Below are positions 54,539-64,000 of a stretch of 64,000 bases of DNA, one piece after another (positions within the stretch are counted from its first letter, which is position 1; each line of letters opens with the position of its first letter). Source of the stretch: Gossypium raimondii (Eukaryota; Streptophyta; Magnoliopsida; Malvales; Malvaceae); NCBI RefSeq assembly GCF_025698545.1, contig NC_068575.1, forward strand, positions 61,823,980-61,887,979, read 5' to 3'. The notes below the pieces were generated by a model that was not told the DNA's origin, made no database searches, and saw only the letters and a list, made by a program, of their open reading frames with translations. Both the position numbers and the translations under genes were made by a program.

Positions 54539-54952
54539 ATGGTGACGTTGTTTTCGATCCAATTCCATGAACCTTCATTAACGCTGTTGTTGTTGTTGTT
54601 GCTCCTCGTTGTTCCTTTCTCTTCGTCTTTAACCGTCGGGTCGCAACGGAATTTCACGACGACGGCCATCCTATTACCTTCCGAGTCGGCCGACGCATGT
54701 GGCAGTTCGCCCCGTCCTTATTCATGTCCAGTCAATTGCTTTAGAACCGATCCCGTTTGCGGTGACGACGGAGTTACCTATTGGTGTGGATGTGCCGATG
54801 CTCATTGCTCCGGTGCCAAGGTTGCCAAGATAGGATTCTGCAATGTCGGTAATAATGGCGGAACTGGATCTTTCCCTGGTCAGGCTTTACTTTTGTTGCA
54901 TATAGTTTGGCTCATTGTTCTAGGCTTCTCTGTTTTCTTTGGCCTAATCTGA
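54539..54952 (+). CDS. Secreted Kazal-type serine protease inhibitor-like protein, probably GPI-anchored
   Basis: Single exon of 137 residues. A signal peptide is evident (residues about 1-31, with the Leu run LTLLLLLLLLVVPF). An N-glycosylation sequon lies in RNFTT. A compact Cys-rich module spans residues 54-101 with eight cysteines (54, 63, 67, 74, 83, 85, 90, 101). It contains CPVNCFRTDPVCGDDGVTYW, where PVCGxDGxTY is the Kazal signature. A hydrophilic GNNGGTGSFPGQ is followed by a terminal hydrophobic tail (ALLLLHIVWLIVLGFSVFFG), the layout of a GPI signal. It resembles the small plant Kazal family (Arabidopsis At3g61980 and At4g01575, from memory). The inhibited protease is unknown and the reactive-site loop is short, so inhibitor activity is not certain. 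Confidence 0.85.
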   Translation: MVTLFSIQFHEPSLTLLLLLLLLVVPFSSSLTVGSQRNFTTTAILLPSESADACGSSPRPYSCPVNCFRTDPVCGDDGVTYWCGCADAHCSGAKVAKIGFCNVGNNGGTGSFPGQALLLLHIVWLIVLGFSVFFGLI

Positions 54953-55779
54953 CTCTCTCCTCCTCTTTTTTGTTTTTCTTTATAAGAACGAAGATTTTAA
55001 TTCAACTTTTTTTAGTCACCATTGATCTCAGTGAAAATGTATCCTTCCATTTCCTGCCTTTCACGTCTCTAGCCATTTCAATTTTCTTTTTATCAATTAT
55101 TTCGAATTTAACATTTTTAAAACCTATAAACAATCAATTTATTCATACCGTATATGATATAACAACTATAATACAGATTTAATCCAATTTTTAAGTTTAA
55201 TTTGGAATCAAACCTCATTGAAGATTTCGGGCGGCTCGATACTTTTCCCTCCAACAAAGCTTTTGCTTTTAAAGTAAAATTTGATTGCATTTGAACGAAT
55301 TTTAAGGCTAATATTTCAAATTGAGCCGTTTGAGCGCTTGATTTGATTACATTCAAAACGTAATAAATTTGTGTGTAACTTAGTTTATAGTTAAAAACGG
55401 ATAGGTGTAAAATAATAAATAAAGATGGCACAATTAAGAATATTTAACTAACATGATTAGATATGTCGTTCAATATATCTCATTCTCAAACAGAAAAATG
55501 TTACTCATCTTTTGATTTTAGAGGTTTTAGCTCAATAAACTGTTACAAACTCTCATTCACCAAATATTATAATTAGAGGATTTGACTATCCAATCTTCCG
55601 TTTGTGCTCAAATTAGCTAAAAAAACTCAGAACTCTGTATCAAATTCTTGTTAGATTCCATAAGCAAAAGAAATGGATTCAAATTGCTTTTATCAATCCT
55701 AACATCACCCAAAACCTAACCTTTTACTTTCAAAATGTTCGAAATAATCATCTTTGTACTAAGTAGATACAATGACCCA
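54953..55779. other. Kazal gene 3' region and intergenic sequence
   Basis: No gene is seen. Minus-strand frame 55117-55431 (104 codons) has no recognisable domain and typical AT-rich intergenic composition. Confidence 0.4.
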
Positions 55780-56010
55780 GAAATACAGTTCTACTCTTTC
55801 TTCTAGGAGCCTGTTTTATAGCTCGGTGGAGAGACGTTTAGACGAGAACGTTGGCAGAAACATCACTAAAACTGGGCTTTTGTACATGGTGAGAGCTTGA
55901 GAAATACAGTTCTACTCTTTCTTCTAGGAGCCTGTTTTATAGCTCGGTGGAGAGACGTTTAGACGAGAAACATCACTAAAACTGGGCTTTTGTACATGGT
56001 GAGAGCTTGA
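55780..56010. repeat. Recent tandem duplication (121 + 110 bp)
   Basis: GAAATACAGTTCTACTCTTT starts at 55780 and again at 55901. The two units look identical except for 11 bases (ACGTTGGCAGA) missing in the second. It lies just downstream of the stomatin-like pseudogene on the minus strand. Confidence 0.9.
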
Positions 56011-56074
56011 GCAACCGTGTTGTAGAACTAGGAAGCAACATTGTTGTTACCCTATCAATGAGCATAAAGGACAA

Positions 56075-57110
56075 GTTCAATAAGCATCGATATGTCCCCA
56101 GATATATCCCTTTCACGTCCTTGACAATGTTACTGAAAGCTTGAATGTACTGCTCTACGATCCTCGAACTTGTTGCCTGTAAAATAAGCCATAATTTTGA
56201 GATCTCATTTTTCTACTCGGCAATGAGCAGGTCATTGGTACCTCTCGTCTCGTCTACAAATGATTTTGGCCTTAAAACAGTTTATGATTCACTTAAATGA
56301 CAAATGCTATATATTACAGCATATAACAATACATAGAACAGATCAATATGTCCTACAATTGAACCGAGCTTTTAAACGGTAAGTCATCAGTATGTTCCCT
56401 CTATCTGCAAAATCCAGAGAACTAATGAGGCATTAAATCTTTATACTAGCGCAAACACCGGGAACGGAGATCTCCTCAGCAATACCTATTTGACATTTAC
56501 AAGTATCGAAACGAGGCCAACATGTTTACGGAGCTTCTATATGCAACCAGATAAAAGTAATCACCTATATCCATGCCAATTATGATTAATAAAAAGCCCA
56601 ATCATTTGTTTTAACATAAGGACCAGTTACAAGTGGATATCACTTACCTTGTGCTCAGTTAACCTGATCCATTCTCGTAGCCTCAGAGGCTAAGATCACA
56701 GCGTTTTTCATACCATCAGAAATGTTGATGTTGGACTGTCTTTCTCATGTTGTCTAAATCAACCGTAAAAGAAGTTGATACGGTGCCACTAGACACTACT
56801 GCATTACCTTTGGATTCAAGAACCTGAGCTCTCTTTTTATGTTCTGCTTCTGCTTGCATTTCCGTAGCTGCCTTCACTCCACGAGACAAAGATATATCCC
56901 CTGGGATGGCAGGGAAGTTGAGTATATGAACCATGCATGGTGAACACGGAGAATGACCTGAGCTGAAAATATTGGCTAAACCGTACTCGCTTATCTAATA
57001 ACAGAGACAATGAACGCCGAGTCTTTTGCAGCCACATTGATGGCCTCTTGCAACAGTCGTGCGCTGCAATTCGAGTATGATATGAGATTGATGCAGTATC
57101 GTTCCAACCA
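56075..57110 (-). pseudogene. Stomatin-like protein (SPFH/band 7, SLP type) pseudogene
   Basis: Collinear pieces on the minus strand match mitochondrial stomatin-like proteins. About 57065-57040 gives EAINVAAKD. 56895-56800 gives SRGVKAATEMQAEAEHKKRA then QVLESKGNAV. 56735-56655 gives INISDGMKNAVILASEATRM then DQVN and an in-frame stop, ending at an intact donor (CACAAG|GTAAGT). About 56155-56080 gives SSRIVEQYIQAFSNIVKD after an acceptor. The intervening exon (AEGEAAAILA-type repeat region) and the N-terminal SPFH core are not found. Intact splice borders show it is a decayed genomic duplicate, not a retrocopy. A coding gene is excluded by stops and missing exons. Confidence 0.7.
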
Positions 57111-60100
57111 CTTTGGCACTTTCCCAATTATTTGTTGGTGGAAAATTGCCGCGTACATTTAACAAACATTAGGCATAAATTTGTCGACATGTCATACGGG
57201 ACAAAAGCTTTGACGCAGAGATTAATCATGGAACCTTTAGTCAACACATCAAATAAGCTACTATATATTATACAGTTTTCAACTTGACACCAAAGGCAGG
57301 CACCATTGAAGACATACCTTAGCCTTCCTTAGATATAAGTTAATCAATGGTGAATGAAAAAACAATCATAATACATTCCACACAAAGTGAAAACAACATC
57401 CTTATAACCAAGAGAAAGTCACAAAGACTCACATTTACAGCTTATCTAAAGAGAGAAAGGATTCACAGAGAGGCTTGACCTATGTCGTCGTCTGATTTAC
57501 AGTTGAAGACTAATCCTATTCGGACCGAGATGGTATTCAGGTAAAATTCTCCCCTCTATTGGGGACCACTACAAGATTCCAACTCTGTCTAAATGCCCGG
57601 AGAAGAATTGCCAACAATCTATTGATACTTGACCAATATTGATAGAGTCAGACTTGCAATATAAACTCAATTCATTTCTACGGTGGGTTGATTCATGAAA
57701 GTTAAATATGTTAAATTTCAATAATCATAATAATAATAAAGCATGGGAGAAACAAAGAAGGAAAACGAACCACAATTTTTTCATTGAGAGTATCCCTCTC
57801 TTCGATCCACTAGAATTGATGAACGGTAAAGCCCTTTTAAAACCCATTGAACTGGGGGGAAAACCCAGAATCTTTTCTGCATGTTCTAGCAGTACAATGA
57901 AATGACTATTCAGATTTGATTAAAAAATAAATTTATTTTTATTCTTTTAGTATGGGTGAGTGATATTCAGGGGTGGGCAGAGTTGAGATTCCAATCTCCA
58001 GTTGCTTAGGTTTAAAAATAATAATTATTTAAATTTAATTATAAATTTATATTAATATTGAAGATAGAATTATTTTTATTAATTGAGCCAATAAATATTG
58101 AAATTATAAATGCAAGTTCAACCCAGAGTCTCACAAGCTCATCATCACCTCCACTCTTATATTAAAATTAAACATAAATATTAAACTTATTTTTATTACA
58201 TAAATAAATTTAATTAATGATCATATAAGTGGTCATACCACTCATAATATAAATTTTAATTCATCCGATGAAAAATTTATAAGAAATTTTAAAAAATATA
58301 ATTCTATTCAATCAAATTTTACCTTGTTTCAAACCGATTTTTGATCTCGTTGGTCCGGTCGAATGGTCTAAATCAATTATGAACACACCAGTAAAACATA
58401 CTCTCTAGTTTGATTGATGAATTTACTTTGTTCAATATTTTGGAATTAAATCAATAATCAAATTGATCAAATCATTACATTTTTCAGTTTAATTAATTCA
58501 AAATAAATAAAAATTATAAAAAAACCAATTCAATTAATTTGTATCCACTTACAAACTAATAGGTTTTTTTGGAACATTGATTGAGCCCTAGTCTTGCATT
58601 CTATAATTTTGCATGCAAAAGTTTTTACTTGTAGATTAAGCAATGAAATGGTAGGGTATTTGATTGATTGTTTGGGAACTCAAAAAACCTGTCTCTGTTG
58701 AACACGACAGCTTTGTTGACCGCCGCGCTTAGGACTATGTTCTACTTTATTTATTTACTACATACATTTTGGGCTATTCAATTAAACTGATGACAATAGT
58801 GGGCAACTTTTTCAATAAATAATCTAAAATGCAATATTCGACTTTTCGACATTAAATTTAAAGTCAAGTTGTATTAAATTTTTAAATAAAAGTAAGTTTT
58901 TTTTTTATTTTATTTAAAAAATATTGTGTTTATTATCACTTTATATTAAATAATATAACACTTGTAAAAGAGAAATTTAGATAACAATATCAAGATTCAA
59001 ACCAACATCGAGAAAAAAATTAAAACTTTCAATTTAATCATTCAATTTATTTTGAGATTCATTTTAAATTTATAATTATAATATTTTTTATCGAGCTGTT
59101 GTACAGTTAATTCATAACATAAATGTAATATTGTTTGATAAGCTAAAAAAAGTATGTATTGAGAAATTAAGTATTAAAATTTTATATTTTACTTATTTTC
59201 AAACATTTCACATTATTAAACAAAATAAAATTTTAAATGTAGAATATTTAAAAGACAATATAATATTTAAAAATAAAATAATTTTAATTGATAAATATAT
59301 ACTTATTTATTTACCTATCATTTCCAATTTTTAATAAAAATTATGAGTTATATAAAAATTAAATCACTGAAAATATTAGGAATATATAAATATATTTAAT
59401 AAATTTAAAATAAAGTTTTATTAATAACATGGTAGACATAATTATGATATAAAATAAAAAGAACTGATTGTCCCTTAATTATTTACCATAAGAAACAAAA
59501 AACATTCTTCCTTTCAAATCTAACCAGAAAAATGGTTCAGTAATTACCCTTTTCATACTTATTTTCATCAGTGTGGAATGAATCATTTTCCAGTTACAGT
59601 TTTGTGGGTGAAAATTATAATTCACTTCTTTTCACGATCTTCAATTTCAAGTTTCTTAATAAATATTCAACAAATTAATTGATATTATATTTAGATATTG
59701 TTTTATTCATTATTAGTCTAATTTTTAAAGTATACACTTTTCTATGGGTTTTATTATTTGTCGTCAAGCGGAATTGGGTTGGATTTAAGTATGATATTAA
59801 TACATTTTATGTTTGTTTAAATTCGACAAATTACTTATATTTGTAAATAGTTAACCCAAAACTATTTTTATTTGTTCATATTATTTAAAAAATTAATATT
59901 ATATAATAATATTATTTTTATATAATATTTAATGATTTTAGATTTTATTTATTAAAATTTTATCTTTAGTTATCTTAAATTTTTGTAGTACTTGCATTAC
60001 AATAGATTTGATTTTTATGTTTATAAATTACATAATATATTAAAAATAACAAGAATATAAAATATTATAAACTTAAAAACAAGTCAAGTTCGGACCTTCA

Positions 60101-61020
60101 ATATTCAAGTCCAAGTCTAACTCATATTTTAAACTAGCCTATTTTTTTTTGCCTAAACCCTCTCAAATTTCGGATAGATCTTTGAACTTAGACAGATAAT
60201 CTGACTCGTGAATAAGTTTAGGTGAAATAAAAATAAAAAATTTTACGACTTTCATTCAAAAAAATCAAATTAAGGAACCAAAAGGAAAAAAGAAATATCC
60301 GAAGCATTTTCATATGTTGCCACGTAGCTCATATATACCCGGTTACAGTAGGACTCTTTTCTGAGTTTTCTCCACGTAGGAAAAGAAAAAGCTTATTCGC
60401 TACCTTACTCAAGACTTCACTTGGCTTCAATGCTACCTTTAAAATTTCACCAAAATTACGTCCTTGGACAGAAATAAAAGAAAAATAAGATAAAGGGACT
60501 CTCGGGGTAATTTTATTGATAATCAAATAAATTTATAATAAAAAAGCATGAGTGAAAGTTTTTATAAAAAATTGTGTTCGGACGATGGACTGTACATGCA
60601 GGCTTGGTCCTCGGATTATTTGAGAGTACAGTTATTTAGGGTCTAAAGTTGAAAGGGACCTAGGAAAGATTTGTTTTTCAATTTTTAATGTGATAAAATA
60701 ATTCAGACTAAAATTAATTAATTTTTTTAAAAAGGTGTAATTTATTATTTGGTCGAGAACAGATTTATGTACACACCATACCATCTTTCTCGTTCATCTT
60801 TGAATTTGGATTTCGTTAAAATATAATAATTTGAAAAATATTTGAAATTAAAAAATAAATATTTAAAAGAACGGTAATAAAAACATAAGGGGGGGAAAAA
60901 CACAACATAAGGGCAAAAAAATAGAGTAGCTGACAAGTAAGTACGCGGAATATCCGAGTTGAAACGCGGGCACTAACTGAAATTGAAGAAAATAAAATAA
61001 AATAATCGGTAACTTTCTAA
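57111..61020. other. Long intergenic region without a recognised gene
   Basis: 57111-57950 is moderately AT-rich and may hold further eroded pieces of the stomatin-like gene, but I cannot align them. The frame 57708-57905 shows no domain. 58315-58560 has GGTCCGGTCGAATGGTC-type wording like the repeat in L9 intron 1. 60060-60240 resembles a worn family T MITE end (CAAGTCCAAGTCTAACTCAT, CCCTCTCAAATTTCGGATAG). The rest is AT-rich. Confidence 0.4.
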
Positions 61021-61223
61021 GTGGTTTCCTTTATAATATATGCCCAGTAAAAATGGCCTATGGGGACATCTTCCTTTTCCCTTAAACTCTTTCAAATCCA
61101 AATACTAATTCGCCCTGAATCTTCTTCCTTTTAGGGTTTCAAACGATCCTTTATGCTTTGAATCTCCTCCTCCTTTTTGGGTTTCAAACGATCCTTTATT
61201 TGGGGGATTAACAGCAGTTTACC
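61021..61223 (+). promoter_or_regulatory. Promoter and leader of the NAC gene
   Basis: A TATA-like TTTATAATATATGCCC lies at 61030-61045. The leader contains a short direct repeat (GGGTTTCAAACGATCCTTTA at 61134 and again at 61179). The start is in a good plant context (ACCATGGCT). Confidence 0.55.
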
Positions 61224-63148
61224 ATGGCTGTTATCTCACTGAATTCACTGCCAATCGGAATCAGATTCCGACCAACGGACGAGGAGTTAATCGATTTTTA
61301 CTTGCGAGCTAAAGTGAACGGGAAAAGGAAAGATGAGATCGGGGTTATACGGGAAGTTGATGTTTGTAAATGTGAACCGTGGGATTTGCCTCATTTGTCT
61401 GCTGTAAAGGGTCGTGACCCGGAATGGTTTTTCTTTTGCCCACTGGACCGGAAGTATCCGAACGGAAACCGGCTTAATAGGGCTACCGAGGCGGGTTATT
61501 GGAAGGCTACGGGTAAGGATAGAAAGATAAAGTCTGGGTCTTGCTTGATTGGCATGAAGAAAACTTTGGTGTTTTATACGGGTCGGGCTCCTAAAGGGAA
61601 GCGAACTAATTGGGTTATGCATGAGTACCGTACTACTCTTGATGAACTTGATGGGACCAAACCTGGACAGGTTCGATCACTGGGTCTTTTCTTAATTCGT
61701 TTGATTGCTTTTTTTTTTTAATTCAGAATTTGATGGGTTTTGTTTTGTTGTGTAGAATCCTTTTGTAATTTGTCGTTTGTTCAAGAAACAAGATGTAACT
61801 ATTGAAGATATTAATGCTGATGATGTTGATCCTGGGGCCTCTTCTCATACGGAAGAGGTGCAATCGGAGTTCGACGGGCCTTCGGTGGAAGGAGGAGCCG
61901 GAAAAGTTCCGGATGAAACTCGGCCTGTGGGTTTATGTAATGAAGCCGTTGCACCTATATTTGACTGCAACAACGGTGGGTTTAATGCTTGTGAACTGGA
62001 AGAAATGGCACCTGCACAGGTGAGAAAATGGAACTGGATTTGGATTTGGGTTTTGCAATCATTGCTGTAGTGCTTATGTTGTTTGATGTGGTTTTCAGGT
62101 GGATCTACTTGGAGAAGCTTTGGTTCAATTTTGTGATCCAATGATGGAGCCATTGGATTGGAAGCTCTTTTCACCATTACATTCGCAGATCGAAGCCGAG
62201 GGGGCACCTTGGATGTTTGATCATGTCGGGAACAGTTTTGGTGGGGTGAAGTTCGAGCATGGCACAAACGAAAATGATGCTGAATTCATGAACTCTATCC
62301 TGAATAATTTGGATGACTATTACAGCGATGACTCAAGCAGTCGAAGGAATTCAGTTATTGAAACCGAGACCCCAAAGTCAATGGCCTTTGGTACAAATGG
62401 TGGATTGTATTGCAAACCTGATGCTGAACCGGCTCAAGTATTGGTGAGTAGTAGAACCAAGCTTGTTACATATTTGTTTACTGTCTCAATATTCATTGAA
62501 ATCATGAAATGCCTCATTGAACTCCTATTCAAAATTCATACAGCTTGGGACCGGAACTGCCAACGGAGGAGCATTCTATAATGTGCTAAATAGCAATGGA
62601 GAACCAAGCAACCATGTAAACACAGCTTGTAACGTCGACACTGCACCTACCATCAGGATTCGATCTCGTGCTCATCGGATTCAGCCAGACACAGAGAACT
62701 TTGACACACAGGGTATCGCATCGAGAAGATGTAAACTTGTAGTCCATTCACCTCGCTTCGAAGCGAAAGAACATGACTCGAAACCCATCCTTCCGAAGGT
62801 GAGAAATTTGTAAACTATGACATAGTGTTAAGCCATTGCCAAATCCAGATATTTGGGCATTAATAGAGTTGTCTTTTACAGGGTGTAAAAGCCATGGAAG
62901 AGTATATCAGTGTCGACAGCGATGCTGCTCGAAGGACCATGGACGAACCCCAGATTTTCGAGACAAGCAAAAGAGATGTTTCGAGGTTGAAGAGCAAGGT
63001 TCCAGTCTCTGAAGCGGTTTCATATCGATGTTTGAAGAGGTTTTCAGCTCGTCGCCAACATAAGCCGTTCAGTGTTATCATGTTTCGGGTCGTTGCTGTA
63101 ATGTTAATCTTGTTTGTAGCTTTGGTTAGCACATTGAATGTTTTGTAA
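61224..63148 (+). CDS. Membrane-bound NAC transcription factor (NTL type, ANAC062/ANAC091 subgroup)
   Basis: Five phase-0 exons (61224-61670, 61756-62019, 62099-62443, 62544-62798, 62882-63148), all GT-AG, give 525 residues. The NAC domain fills residues 9-165 in the usual order: A ([20 protein letters not shown]), B ([15 protein letters not shown]), C ([20 protein letters not shown] then [16 protein letters not shown]), D ([20 protein letters not shown] then VMHEYR), E ([13 protein letters not shown]). The middle is acidic, and LFSPLHSQ is a motif I recall from this subgroup. A conserved [11 protein letters not shown] and a SRRCKLVVH segment follow. The C-terminus is one membrane segment ([20 protein letters not shown]). 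Family knowledge: such factors wait at the ER or plasma membrane and are released by proteolysis or alternative splicing under cold, ER stress or pathogen attack. The exact ortholog is not settled. Confidence 0.93.
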
Positions 63149-63689
63149 TTTGATGCTGTTTTTGTGTTGAATTTTTGTTAGTAATTAAACTATTAATCAT
63201 ATTTGCAATATTGATATATGCAAATTAGTTAAAACAAAATTAAGATAAAATGCAATTTATTAATTGATTTGAAATCATCTAAACTGATTTAGTTTTCTAT
63301 TTTGTAGATTTTGGTACATTTTCAAATTGCTACCTAATTTTTTTTATCCAGTTAGTTACTTGAAGTTTGCTTTTTGTTTAAATTGATACTTAAATTTGAC
63401 TTCGTTTTAAATTAGCTCAAATATCAATTTAAACTATTTGGATACCAAATTAAATATTAAAGTCAAATTTAAGTCCCTAATTGAATAAAAAATTAATATA
63501 TTTATATTTTACAAATAAAACATCGATGGAATTAATTTAATAAAATCAAAATTTTCTCGCAACTTTATTTCATAATTAATACGCTATCAAATAATATACC
63601 TAATAATTATAATTATTTTAAAGTAATTTTCTTCGGCTTTCTTTTTCAATTTTCTATCGAGTAGGATCGGAGACGATCATAGGCAGGCC
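63149..63689. other. NAC 3' region with a fragment of MITE family B
   Basis: 63290-63490 shares with the element at 8000-8400 the words TTAAATTGATACTTAAATTT and ACCAAATTAAATATTAAAGT in inverted arrangement. No gene. Confidence 0.45.
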
Positions 63690-64000
63690 GTAATTTCAAG
63701 CCGGTTTGATAGGTCTGGGTTTGGCTGTCTCGGAAAATGAGTTTAAAATTTTGTCTAAGATCGACTTGGTATTAAACTTTTTTTATATAAAAATAAATTT
63801 AAAAATATAATACATCAAACGCACTAAAAACATTAAAATAAATGTTTCTCAACAAATTAAAAATAAATTTAAAAAAGTCTATACTTAACAAGTAAATGCC
63901 TCTAAAATAGTAACAAAATTAACAAATATCTAAACAATAACAACAAAATAGTATCAATATAATAGTGCAATGGTAGCAAAAAAAAAAAAGCCTATATTTT
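63690..64000. mobile_element. MITE, family T, copy cut by the window edge
   Basis: TTTGATAGGTCTGGGTTTGG then the body AAAATAATACATCAAACG-like, AAATGCCTCTAAAATAGTAA and CAACAAAATAGTATCAAT, in the same order as 51412-51855. The right part lies beyond position 64000. Confidence 0.6.

Noticed and set aside
1-64000. CRISPR arrays, operons, riboswitches or phage-type systems
   Set aside because: The window is plant nuclear DNA with spliced genes; no regularly spaced repeats with unique spacers or prokaryotic gene order were seen.

Overview
This is a stretch of an AT-rich dicot nuclear genome. Gene structures are intron-rich with plant splice signals, promoters are plant-type, and several repeat families look familiar from Malvaceae. 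I infer cotton (Gossypium) or a close relative, from protein wording and repeat style, not from a search. The organism call is an inference.

Layout. 1.1-7.4 kb (+): a complete 12-exon NUP98-type nucleoporin whose FG-repeat exon carries a minisatellite. 8.0-9.0 kb: a MITE and a 289-bp tandem dimer. 9.38-12.99 kb: a decayed Mutator-like element (MULE) with long inverted repeats. It holds the N-terminal part of a MuDR-type transposase on + and a plant mobile domain (PMD) gene remnant on -. Its right end lies about 60 bp from the TATA box of the next gene. 13.1-14.6 kb (+): ribosomal protein uL6/L9. 16.3-17.2 kb: an actin pseudogene that keeps intron borders. 19.7-20.3 kb (-): an ATL-type RING-H2 ubiquitin ligase. 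20.4-32.6 kb: a gene desert filled with MITEs, SINE-like pieces and LTR fossils. 32.7-35.4 and 36.5-39.1 kb (+): a tandem pair of TMEM120/TMPIT-like membrane protein genes. 43.8-45.6 kb (+): a non-RD receptor-like kinase. 47.0-49.3 kb (-): an HP30-type Tim17 + SAM chloroplast envelope protein. 49.4-53.8 kb: nested MITEs and a LINE remnant. 54.5-55.0 kb (+): a secreted, probably GPI-anchored Kazal-type inhibitor. 56.0-57.1 kb (-): a stomatin-like pseudogene. 61.2-63.1 kb (+): a membrane-bound NAC transcription factor.

The genes do not form one pathway; they are an ordinary mix of housekeeping and regulatory loci. The order L9, TMPIT, kinase resembles what I remember of Arabidopsis chromosome 1 around At1g33140-At1g33260, so part of the window may be a conserved syntenic block. 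I see no undescribed system that I could defend. The most interesting structures are the MULE with head-to-head transposase and PMD remnants and hairpins inside its terminal repeats, the TMPIT tandem duplication in which one copy has a GC splice donor and a poly-C 5' leader, and a second GC-AG intron in the HP30 gene. Exon coordinates were deduced by reading splice sites, frame continuity and family similarity by eye.
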